In this document: piece by piece, positions 56,488 through 64,000 of the stretch | How the letters are laid out: each line of letters begins with the position of its first letter | Position numbering within the stretch: the stretch's first letter is position 1 | Notes under the pieces: generated by a model | Database searches by the model: none | Seen by the model: the letters and a program-made list of their open reading frames with translations, nothing else | Told to the model about the DNA's origin: nothing | DNA from: Streptomyces sp. WAC05374 | Lineage (GTDB): Bacteria > Actinomycetota > Actinomycetes > Streptomycetales > Streptomycetaceae | Reading direction: 5' to 3' | NCBI RefSeq assembly: GCF_004353505.1 | Contig: NZ_SMNQ01000009.1 | Span: forward strand, 179,110 to 243,109 | Length of the DNA stretch: 64,000 bases | Program-made: the position numbers and the translations under genes

Positions 56488-57615
56488 TCAGGTGAGATAC
56501 GAGGGGGCGCCCACGGGCAACGTAAATCGGAACTGGGCGCCACCGGCGGGTCCGCGGCCGACGGTGATCGTCCCGCCGTGGGCCTCGACGATGCCCTTGA
56601 CGATGTACAGGCCGAGACCGGTGCCGCCTCGCTTGCTCCCCCGCCAGAAGCGGGTGAAGACACGACCCATCGACTCCTCGGGGATGCCGGGGCCTTCGTC
56701 GCTCACGGTGACGGCCGTTCCCTTCTCGTCGTCGCTCGGGCCGGTGGGTGCCACCTCGATGGTGACGGTTCCCTCACCGTGGCGCACCGCATTTTCGAGC
56801 AGGTTGCCGAGGACCTGGTCGATCTTGTCCGGGTCCGCCCACAGATCGGGCAGCGGACGGCGTACGCGCACGAAGAACCGGTCCGGCGACTGGCCGCGCG
56901 CGGTGTGGGCCTGGATGTGGCGGCCGACGGCGGCGGCGATGTCGACCGGCTGGCGCCGCACTTCGAGGCGGCCGGAATCTATTCGGGAGATGTCGAGGAG
57001 CTCGGCGATCAGGCGGGTGACGCGGTTGGCGTCGGCGTCGACGGTCTCCAGCATCAGCCGCTTCTGGTCGTCGGTGAACCGCTCCCACTTGGCCAGCAGG
57101 GTGGCGGTGAAGCCCTTGACGGACGTGAGCGGCGAGCGCAGCTCGTGGGCCACGGTGGCGATCAGCTCGGCGTGGCTGCGCTCGGTACGGCGGCGGGCCT
57201 CGGTGCCGCGCAGGGTGACGACGACCCTGCGGACGGGCCCGAGGGGCTCCTCGCGCACGTAGCGGGCGGCGACGAGGACCTCCCGGTTGCCGGGCAGCAG
57301 CAGGTTGCGCTCGGGCTGGCCGGCCCGGATGGCGAGGCCGCCGTACGGATCGGTCAGCGCCCACCAGCGCCTGCCCTTGAGGTCCTCCAGCGGCAGCGCC
57401 TGCTCCAGCGGCCGTCCCAGCACCTCGGCGCGGGAAACGGCGGTCAGGCGCACGGCGGCGGCGTTGAAGCACACCACCCGGCCGTTCTCATCGGCGACGA
57501 CGAGCCCGTCGGGGAGGTCGTCCGGGTCGATCCCGGGCATGCCGGGACCGGCGGGAGCGCCCACGCCCACTAAGGCGCCCTCCCGTACCGCGGGCCTGCT
57601 GGTACCGACCGTCAT
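56488..57615 (-). CDS. PAS-domain sensor histidine kinase
   Basis: A 375-residue kinase with no membrane span, so probably cytoplasmic. Residues ~30-130 form a PAS sensor (LPDGLVVADENGRVVCFNAAAVRL). HisKA is at about 145-210, with the phosphorylated His in VAHELRSPLTSVKGF. HATPase_c runs from about 250 (NLLENAVRHGEGTVTIEV, SDEGPGIPEESMG, GTGLGLYIVKG). No response-regulator gene is adjacent, so this is an orphan kinase. In Streptomyces it is regularly found between pheS and the SpoU-type methyltransferase. Confidence 0.93.
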   Translation of the reverse strand: MTVGTSRPAVREGALVGVGAPAGPGMPGIDPDDLPDGLVVADENGRVVCFNAAAVRLTAVSRAEVLGRPLEQALPLEDLKGRRWWALTDPYGGLAIRAGQPERNLLLPGNREVLVAARYVREEPLGPVRRVVVTLRGTEARRRTERSHAELIATVAHELRSPLTSVKGFTATLLAKWERFTDDQKRLMLETVDADANRVTRLIAELLDISRIDSGRLEVRRQPVDIAAAVGRHIQAHTARGQSPDRFFVRVRRPLPDLWADPDKIDQVLGNLLENAVRHGEGTVTIEVAPTGPSDDEKGTAVTVSDEGPGIPEESMGRVFTRFWRGSKRGGTGLGLYIVKGIVEAHGGTITVGRGPAGGAQFRFTLPVGAPSYLT

Positions 57616-57669
57616 CCCCGTCTCCCACCCCTCCGAGTCACGCAGTGGGCCCCCGAGCCCGTCACCCTA

Positions 57670-58524
<855 letters not shown>

Positions 58525-58568
58525 GGTGGTCGGCGGCTCTCTTCTCGTACGCACGGGGGTTGAACAGA

Positions 58569-58601
58569 CCGGACCCGCAGGCTCGGGGCCTGCGGGTCCG
58601 G
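58569..58601 (-). terminator. terminator of infC-rpmI-rplT
   Basis: CCGGACCCGCAGG and CCTGCGGGTCCGG form a perfect 13-bp stem with a 7-nt loop, 24 bases beyond the rplT stop. Confidence 0.88.
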
Positions 58602-58625
58602 AGGGAAGAACTGCGGCCTGGAAGA

Positions 58626-59012
58626 TCAGGCGGCGGCCTTCGGGGCGTTGACGTCGCTCGGGAGCGCCTTCTGGGCGACCTCGACGAGCGCGGCGAACGC
58701 GTTGGCGTCGTTGACCGCGAGCTCGGCCAGGATCTTGCGGTCCACCTCGATGTTGGCGGCCTTCAGACCCTGGATGAGGCGGTTGTACGTCATGCCGTTG
58801 GCGCGGGCAGCGGCGTTGATGCGCTGGATCCAGAGCTGACGGAAGTCGCCCTTGCGCTTCTTGCGGTCGTTGTAGTTGTAGACCAGCGAGTGGGTGACCT
58901 GCTCCTTGGCCTTGCGGTACAGGCGCGAACGCTGACCGCGGTAGCCGCTGGCCTGCTCGAGGATCGCCCGGCGCTTCTTGTGGGCGTTGACTGCCCGCTT
59001 GACGCGTGCCAC
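58626..59012 (-). CDS. rplT: 50S ribosomal protein L20
   Basis: A 128-residue L20 with the invariant opening ARVKRAVNAHKKRRAILEQ after a GTG start, then SGYRGQRSRLYRKAKEQ. L20 binds 23S rRNA and is essential early in 50S assembly. In many bacteria it also autoregulates rpmI-rplT through the mRNA. Last gene of infC-rpmI-rplT, followed by a strong terminator. Length is slightly above that of E. coli L20 because of an Ala/Pro-rich tail. Confidence 0.98.
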   Translation of the reverse strand: MARVKRAVNAHKKRRAILEQASGYRGQRSRLYRKAKEQVTHSLVYNYNDRKKRKGDFRQLWIQRINAAARANGMTYNRLIQGLKAANIEVDRKILAELAVNDANAFAALVEVAQKALPSDVNAPKAAA

Positions 59013-59114
59013 TTGTTAACTCCTTGTAGCGGGGCCGTGGTTGGACTCACACGGCCCGGAAACGATTGGGTCCCGGTGTCGGGCTGCCCTCGCGGGGGCG
59101 AGGGCGGAGGTCAA

Positions 59115-59309
59115 TCAGATGCCCAGCATCTTCTTGATCTTGGCGCTGTCACCCGGGGCCATCTCGGCGTTACCGGTGAGGCGACGCGTCAGCTTGGACG
59201 ACTTGTGCTCGAGCAGGTGGCGCTTGCCGGCGCGCTCGCGCAGGATCTTGCCGGAGCCGGTGACCTTGAAGCGCTTCTTGGCACCGGAGTGCGTCTTGTT
59301 CTTCGGCAT
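59115..59309 (-). CDS. rpmI: 50S ribosomal protein L35
   Basis: A 64-residue L35 with the standard basic sequence MPKNKTHSGAKKRFKVTGS and LEHKSSKLTRRL. Small, highly basic and of normal length. It lies between infC and rplT with 102-base gaps, so the operon is somewhat spaced. Confidence 0.98.
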   Translation of the reverse strand: MPKNKTHSGAKKRFKVTGSGKILRERAGKRHLLEHKSSKLTRRLTGNAEMAPGDSAKIKKMLGI

Positions 59310-59410
59310 AGCGCCGTTCTCTCCTCGTCAGTGGCGCTCCCAGCCGGTCCGGGGACCGGCACTCGGGAGCGTCAGATGTGTCGGTTGAATCCTGGGCGGG
59401 TGCCCGGGAA

Positions 59411-60049
59411 TCAGGCCTCGGCAGCCTCGTCGGCGGGCTCGTCCGCGTGGACGGCCTCGTCCGCCTGGGCGGGCTGGCCCTGGCGCTCCGCCTTGCGGGC
59501 GGCCTGCGCCTCACGGGCCTCGGCCATTGCCTCGGTCTTCTTCTTGTGCGGTCCGAGAACCATGATCATGTTCCGGCCGTCCTGCTTCGGGTTCGACTCG
59601 ACGAAACCGAGGTCCTGGACGTCCTCCGCGAGCCGCTGCAGCAGCCGGTAGCCGAGCTCCGGCCGGGACTGCTCGCGACCACGGAACATGATCGTGATCT
59701 TGACCTTGTCGCCCTGCTTGAGGAACCGGACGACGTGACCCTTCTTGGTGTCATAGTCGTGCGGGTCGATCTTCGGCCGGAGCTTCATCTCCTTGATGAC
59801 CGTGTGCGCCTGGTTCTTGCGCGCCTCACGGGCCTTCATGGCCGACTCGTACTTGAACTTCCCGTAGTCCATGAGCTTGCAGACCGGCGGACGGGCGTTC
59901 GCCGCGACCTCGACGAGGTCGAGGTCGTACTCCTGCGCAAGCTCCAGGGCCTTGGCAAGCGGGACAATCCCGACCTGCTCGCCGCTGGGACCGACAAGTC
60001 GCACCTCGGGAACGCGAATCCGGTCGTTGATGCGGGGCTCGGCGCTGAT
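59411..60049 (-). CDS. infC: translation initiation factor IF-3, probable AUC start
   Basis: About 212 residues. The N-terminal domain begins SAEPRINDRIRVPEVRLVG, and the C-terminal IF3 domain contains KIDPHDYDTKKGHVVRFLKQGDKV. IF-3 prevents subunit joining and rejects wrong start codons. No ATG, GTG or TTG fits the N-terminus. The frame is preceded by GAGGAGGATCC and opens at ATC (60047-60049), with the GAGG site 4-5 bases upstream. A non-canonical start is a known feature of infC in other bacteria and lets IF-3 repress its own translation. The C-terminal ~35 residues are an Ala/Glu-rich Streptomyces extension. Confidence 0.92.
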   Translation of the reverse strand: MSAEPRINDRIRVPEVRLVGPSGEQVGIVPLAKALELAQEYDLDLVEVAANARPPVCKLMDYGKFKYESAMKAREARKNQAHTVIKEMKLRPKIDPHDYDTKKGHVVRFLKQGDKVKITIMFRGREQSRPELGYRLLQRLAEDVQDLGFVESNPKQDGRNMIMVLGPHKKKTEAMAEAREAQAARKAERQGQPAQADEAVHADEPADEAAEA

Positions 60050-60407
60050 GGATCCTCCTCGGTAGCACCACGCGACCGCCTGGCGGACGGACGCGTAACG
60101 TCTGTTTCGTAAGACCAACCGCGCCGGTGCATGAAAAATGCCCCGGACGGGACACAGGCGGGGCTCCACGTGCTACCGGAGCACCGCCACGGCGTACCGC
60201 GGGGCGCACATCGGGCGGCTCCATCGTCCGTACGGAACGATGGGCGCCACCTGACCGGTGACCCGCCGTCCCGGAGGACGGCCAGGTGGGAGATCGGAGC
60301 CTCCACTTGTGGGCCGGATCACGAGTCGTGTCCAGCCGGTCGTCACACCAGGTTAGCAGCTCCCGGGGGGTGGGGCTAACGGGGCACGGGCCGCATATCG
60401 TGGTGGC
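60050..60407. other. 358-base divergent leader region of infC
   Basis: No gene. It contains a near-perfect hairpin at 60221-60243 (CCATCGT with ACGATGG) and several GC dyads upstream of infC. A long 5' leader that could mediate IF-3 or L20 control is plausible but unproven. The divergent DUF1844 gene starts at 60408. Confidence 0.5.
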
Positions 60408-60782
60408 ATGAGTGACGCCACGCCGAGCAACGCCTCCGCCGCCGAGACCACCGATTTCGAGACCATGACCCGCGACATCGCGGAGGTCCCCGCGGTCGAG
60501 GTGATCGTGACGGTCGCCGTCAACCTGATGAGCGCCGCCGCGGTCAAGCTCGGTCTCACCGAGGAGGGCGACCAGTACAAGGACCTCGACGAGGCCCGCA
60601 AGCTGATCCACGCCCTGGGCGGCCTGCTGGACGCGGGCGCCACGGAGATCAGCTCCTTCCACGCGGCGCCCCTTCGGGACGGGCTGAAGTCGCTGCAGCT
60701 CGCCTTCCGCGAGGCGTCCATCGTCCCGGACGAGCCGGGTCAGGGCCCGGGCGAGAAGTACACCGGTCCCGTCTTCGGCTGA
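60408..60782 (+). CDS. DUF1844 family protein
   Basis: A 124-residue protein starting MSDATPSNASAAETTDFETM. The central DUF1844 region reads VPAVEVIVTVAVNLMSAAAVKLGLTEEG and DLDEARKLIHALGGLLDAGA. It is a small helical domain of unknown function, conserved across actinobacteria and usually beside infC. The tail is Gly/Pro-rich. It is convergent with the SseB-type gene across 4 bases. Confidence 0.9.
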   Translation: MSDATPSNASAAETTDFETMTRDIAEVPAVEVIVTVAVNLMSAAAVKLGLTEEGDQYKDLDEARKLIHALGGLLDAGATEISSFHAAPLRDGLKSLQLAFREASIVPDEPGQGPGEKYTGPVFG

Positions 60783-60786
60783 CCGT

Positions 60787-61521
60787 TCACCGCTTGACGT
60801 AGAAGGGCTCGCCCGGGGGCGTGGCCGTGGACGGCAGGAGTGCCAGGTCCAGGCCCCGCACCAGGCGGGCCCTCAGCGTTTCGTCGGCCGCCAGGGCCCG
60901 GGCCACCCGCTGGGCCGCCTCGGCGGGCGGCGCGTCGGGTGCGAGGACCAGGGCGAGGGTGCCGTCCGCGCTGCCGGGCCCGAGGTGGGCGCGCAGCACG
61001 GCGGGCTCGGCCGCGACCACGGCGCGCACCGCCGCCGTGACTGCCGGGTCGGCCAGTGGGTCGGTGGACGTGCGGCCCTCGGCGAGGGCGAGCAGCGCGG
61101 GGCCGGTCACCTGGTACGGCACCGGTCCGGCGAGGTCCAGCACGAGCGTGTCGGCCTTCTCGTGGGCGGCCGCCTGGAGCGCCTGGTGCAGCGGGACGGC
61201 GACGGGGCGGGCGGCCGGGTCCCAGCGGGCCAGCGACTGGATGGACGTGAAGGCGGGCAGCGCGCGGCGCTCCCCGGCCGTGAGCGTGGGCACGGCCATG
61301 TCGCTGGTCTTCTCGCGGCGCAGGCCGGTCTCCTCGTCCTCCTCCACCTCGCCGAGGACGGCGACGACGGGCACCAGCAGCCGGGCGTCCCTGAGCGCCG
61401 CGAGGACGCGGGGCTCGGCCGCCCGGTCCTCGGCCCAGGCCGCGAGGGCCGCGCTGAGCTCGGGGTCGGCGGTGCCGTCGTCGTCGGAGAAACCGGGGTC
61501 CGGGATGTTCTTGAGCGCCAC
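60787..61521 (-). CDS. SseB-family protein
   Basis: A 244-residue protein with a GTG start (MALKNIPDPGFSDDDGTAD). The SseB-like N-terminal domain contains DARLLVPVVAVLGEVE and MAVPTLTAGERRALPAFTSIQSLARW. The C-terminal half has EPFYVKR at the very end. SseB homologues occur near sulfur or thioesterase genes in some bacteria, but the biochemical role is not established. It lies 22 bases downstream of the mycosin gene and probably shares its operon. Confidence 0.85.
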   Translation of the reverse strand: MALKNIPDPGFSDDDGTADPELSAALAAWAEDRAAEPRVLAALRDARLLVPVVAVLGEVEEDEETGLRREKTSDMAVPTLTAGERRALPAFTSIQSLARWDPAARPVAVPLHQALQAAAHEKADTLVLDLAGPVPYQVTGPALLALAEGRTSTDPLADPAVTAAVRAVVAAEPAVLRAHLGPGSADGTLALVLAPDAPPAEAAQRVARALAADETLRARLVRGLDLALLPSTATPPGEPFYVKR

Positions 61522-61543
61522 GCGACGAGCCTAACCGCGCGGG

Positions 61544-62719
61544 TCAGCGCCCGGCGGCGCGCCCCCCGCGCCACAGGACCACGGCGGCGGCCAGCAGCAG
61601 CACGCCGATGCCGCCGCTGACGGGGGCCAGCAGGCCGGCGCCCGCCTCCTCGCCGGGCGCGGCGGCGGGCCCCGTGCCGAAGTACCGCTTGCCGTAGCCG
61701 GCGGTGGCCGCCTTGAGGTCGGCCGGGCGCAGCCGGGCGCCCGCCTCGATCGCGGCGGCGGGGTCGACCGTCCCGTACCCCTTGTCGATGTCGTGGCCGC
61801 CCGCGGGGCGGTCCCGGGCGGTGTCGATGAGCAGCTTCTTGATCTGCGCCGGGGTCAGGTTCGGATGGGCTGCCTTGACCAGGGCGACGGCGCCGGAGAC
61901 GAACGCCGACGCGGCGCTGGTCCCCCACCCCTGGTAGTACTTCCGGTCGGGGTCGGGGATCACGATGTCGACGCCGGGTGCGCTGACGGTGGCGTACCAC
62001 CGGCTGGTGGAGAACGCGGCGTGCGCGCCGTACCGGTCGACGGCGGTGACCGCGATGACGCCGGGGTAGGCGGCGGGGTACGAGATGTGGTCGCCCTTGT
62101 CGCCGCCGTTGCCGGCCGACGCGACGACGACGGCGCCCTTGGACAGGGCGTACTGCACGGCGGCGTCCTCGCCGGCGTCGGGGTGCGCGGACTCGCTGTC
62201 GTCGCCGAGGGAGAGGTTGATGACGTCGGCGCCCTGGTCGACGGCCCAGCGGATGCCCTGGGCGAGGGCGGTGCCACGGGTGTTGCGGGCCTTGGTGCGG
62301 GCGGGGTCGCCGCCCTCGAGGATGACGCGGACGGGGAGGATCTTCGCCTCGGGCGCGATGCCGAGGACGCCGTCCTCGCGGCCGGAGCCGTGTCCGTGAC
62401 CGGCGATGATCCCGGCCATGGCGGTGCCGTGGCGTGCCCAGGGGCGGTCGCCGCGCTTGGCGCCGAAGCCGATGAGGTCCTTGCCGGGCAGCACGTTGCC
62501 CTCGAGGTCGGGGTGGGCGGCGTCGACGCCGGTGTCGAGGACGGCGACGGTGATGCCCTCGCCCTTGGTGGTGCGCCAGGCCTCGGCCGTGCGCATGGCC
62601 TCAAGGCCCCACTGCTGGGCCCGGATGCCGTCGGCGTGGGCGGGCGTGGCGGGCAGCACGGCGAACGCGAGGGCCGCGAGGGCGGCGGCGAGGGCGGTAC
62701 GGCGGCGACGGTGCGTCAT
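61544..62719 (-). CDS. mycP: type VII secretion-associated serine protease (mycosin)
   Basis: A 391-residue subtilisin-family protease. It has a signal peptide (THRRRRTALAAALAALAFAVL to AHA). The catalytic triad appears as Asp in VAVLDTGVDAAHPD at about 58, His in RHGTAMAGIIAGHGHG at about 95 and Ser in GWGTSAASAFVSGAVAL at about 270. A C-terminal membrane anchor (GGIGVLLLAAAVVLWRGGR) completes the MycP plan. Mycosins stabilise and process substrates of ESX-type secretion. The ESX core genes are not in this window. The ATG overlaps the previous gene by 4 bases. Confidence 0.9.
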   Translation of the reverse strand: MTHRRRRTALAAALAALAFAVLPATPAHADGIRAQQWGLEAMRTAEAWRTTKGEGITVAVLDTGVDAAHPDLEGNVLPGKDLIGFGAKRGDRPWARHGTAMAGIIAGHGHGSGREDGVLGIAPEAKILPVRVILEGGDPARTKARNTRGTALAQGIRWAVDQGADVINLSLGDDSESAHPDAGEDAAVQYALSKGAVVVASAGNGGDKGDHISYPAAYPGVIAVTAVDRYGAHAAFSTSRWYATVSAPGVDIVIPDPDRKYYQGWGTSAASAFVSGAVALVKAAHPNLTPAQIKKLLIDTARDRPAGGHDIDKGYGTVDPAAAIEAGARLRPADLKAATAGYGKRYFGTGPAAAPGEEAGAGLLAPVSGGIGVLLLAAAVVLWRGGRAAGR

Positions 62720-63819
62720 CGGGGGTCCTGCGTGGCCTTTCCGGTGGTCGCGGTGGTGCGCAGCCCGCGCTCGATCCGGTCGGCGATGCCGTCGGCGTCG
62801 TGGCCCAGCCCGGCCTGGGCGGGTGTGCTGGTCTGGCCCTCGGCCATCGCCTCGGCGGCCGGCTGGGCGTCCTCCACGGTCCGGCCGTCGGCGAAGCCCG
62901 ACACCGCGTACACGATGACGGGTACGTCGGTGAGGACGCTCACCCGCCAGCTCGCGCGCTGCGCGTCGCCGAAGCCCGCGGCGACGGTGCCGCGGCCGGG
63001 GAGGGTGCGGGGCAGGAGGTCGGTGCGCTCGTCGAGGCTCTCGTCGGCGAAGCGGTCGCGCAGCGCGGTCATGCCGGCGCGGTCGGCGGTGGTGAAGACC
63101 ATGCCGACGGTGGTGACGCTGGTGGAGGTGGCGTCGGTGTACGTGGCGCGGACGACGCGCTCGCAGCCGACCGGCCGCAGGGTCCGGAGCAGCAGCGGGT
63201 CGAAGGCCCCGGCGCACGTGCCGTCGGGCGCCACGGCCACGCGCGTCCAGGTCCGGTCGGCGCCCCCGGGTCCGGCGCCCTCGCCGTCGAGGGTGCGCGG
63301 GAAGAGCGTGTCGACCGGGACGGTGTGCCACAGTCCCCGGGCCTCGGTGAACCGGTCACCGGCGGACGTCCGGGCGGCCGAGTCGCCCACGAGCCAGGCC
63401 CCCGCGGCGGCGCCGCCGGTGAGCCCGAGTCCGAGGACCAGGCAGGCGACGGCCGCGGCCGCGCGGAGGGGGTGCCTGCTGCGGACGGGCCGGAGTCGGG
63501 TGGTCGTCTCGACGGGCGTCTCGGGCGGCAACCAGTGCGGCGCGGGGGCGTGAGGGACGGGGGGCGGTGCGGGGGCGTGAGGGGTGGAGGTGTGCGGTGC
63601 TTTGTGCGGCGCGGAGGTGTGCGGCGCGGCGGTGCGCGGGCCCGGGTTGTGCGGCGCGGCGGTGCGCGGCGCGGCGGCGCCCGGGCGGGGCGTCAGGTCG
63701 ACGGCGCCCACGGGCCGGCGCCGGGTGGGCGCGGCGGAGGGCACGGGCGGCGTGGCGGGCGCGGGCGGGGCCGGCGTGGGCACGGCCGGTGGCTTGGCGG
63801 GCGCGGCGGGGGGGGCCAT
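62716..63819 (-). CDS. proline-rich membrane-anchored protein, upstream partner of mycP (start uncertain)
   Basis: At least 367 residues. The reading frame stays open toward the homopolymer at 63945, so the true start may lie outside the window and this entry uses the first ATG seen. The first ~115 residues are Pro/Ala/Thr/His-rich cytoplasmic sequence (PAPHWLPPET). A single span (AAAAVACLVLGLGLTGGAAAG) follows, then an ~235-residue extracellular domain with RVAVAPDGTCAGAFDPLLL and GCERVVRATYTDATS, where Cys residues could pair. No family is assigned. It overlaps mycP by 4 bases, so it may act with the protease. Confidence 0.75.
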   Translation of the reverse strand: MAPPAAPAKPPAVPTPAPPAPATPPVPSAAPTRRRPVGAVDLTPRPGAAAPRTAAPHNPGPRTAAPHTSAPHKAPHTSTPHAPAPPPVPHAPAPHWLPPETPVETTTRLRPVRSRHPLRAAAAVACLVLGLGLTGGAAAGAWLVGDSAARTSAGDRFTEARGLWHTVPVDTLFPRTLDGEGAGPGGADRTWTRVAVAPDGTCAGAFDPLLLRTLRPVGCERVVRATYTDATSTSVTTVGMVFTTADRAGMTALRDRFADESLDERTDLLPRTLPGRGTVAAGFGDAQRASWRVSVLTDVPVIVYAVSGFADGRTVEDAQPAAEAMAEGQTSTPAQAGLGHDADGIADRIERGLRTTATTGKATQDPR

Positions 63820-63942
63820 GGGCGGCGGGGCGCGGGGGGGCGCGGGCGGGGCCGCCGGGGGCGGCGGGGCGGGCCGGGGCCCGCGGACGGGGCGCCGCCG
63901 GGGCGGGCTCTCGGCGCTCTCAGCGCCTTCGGGCCCGGGCGC

Positions 63943-63992
<50 letters not shown>

Positions 63993-64000
63993 AACGCCGG

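Overview
The window is high-GC actinobacterial chromosome, almost certainly Streptomyces. The evidence is the sporulation gene ssgB, GTG and TTG starts with GGAGG-type ribosome sites, many 4-nt ATGA/GTGA overlaps, a complete argCJBDR operon, a siroheme/cobalamin set, and the pheST and infC-rpmI-rplT clusters in an order typical of the conserved Streptomyces core. It is mostly housekeeping DNA with a few lineage-specific insertions. I see no prophage, IS element or CRISPR array.

Layout. 1-6.9 kb: an SRPBCC fragment, a large multi-pass membrane protein, tRNA-Val(CAC), a TIGR02611-type membrane protein divergent from ssgB, a CGNR zinc-finger regulator, two small membrane proteins, a DsbA-like protein and an acetyltransferase. 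6.9-13.7 kb: pabC/pabB for folate; a tRNA cluster (Gly, Cys, three Val); a zinc-ribbon protein; an aminoglycoside-phosphotransferase-fold protein; a Ser/Thr kinase; a SpoU-type RNA methyltransferase. 13.7-20.2 kb: siroheme synthase, a BluB-CobT fusion with a very long disordered N-terminus, and CobL. 21-23.7 kb: the metNIQ methionine importer, preceded by a very short Cys/Met-rich reading frame that looks like an attenuator leader peptide. 24-31.6 kb: HAD phosphatase, small membrane proteins, acetyltransferases, an ECF-like sigma factor, a Tat-exported phosphodiesterase, PlsC, a TetR/efflux pair with a perfect 20-bp operator, and a HAD protein of the RNA-repair type.

31.6-40 kb: arginine biosynthesis. 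argG-argH and argCJBDR lie on the minus strand and flank a secreted L,D-transpeptidase gene; ARG-box-like palindromes precede argG and argC. 40-44 kb: a large STAND/NLR-like NTPase with an N-terminal RHIM-like amyloid motif and a long helical-repeat C-terminus, split into two frames by one extra base in a G run. This is the most interesting locus. 44-52.5 kb: a cupin/zinc-ribbon fusion, an RsmC/RlmG-type methyltransferase, an acetyltransferase, a DUF1918 protein, a GHL10 hydrolase, 3-hydroxybutyryl-CoA dehydrogenase, a NUDIX hydrolase, an NsdA-like TPR regulator and a membrane PP2C phosphatase. 52.6-60.1 kb: pheST, a PAS sensor kinase, a TrmH-type methyltransferase and infC-rpmI-rplT, where infC appears to start with AUC. 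60.4-64 kb: a DUF1844 protein, an SseB-family protein, a mycosin protease and a proline-rich membrane-anchored protein. The last runs into a 47-G homopolymer near the window edge, which is probably an assembly artefact and a warning about homopolymer errors elsewhere.
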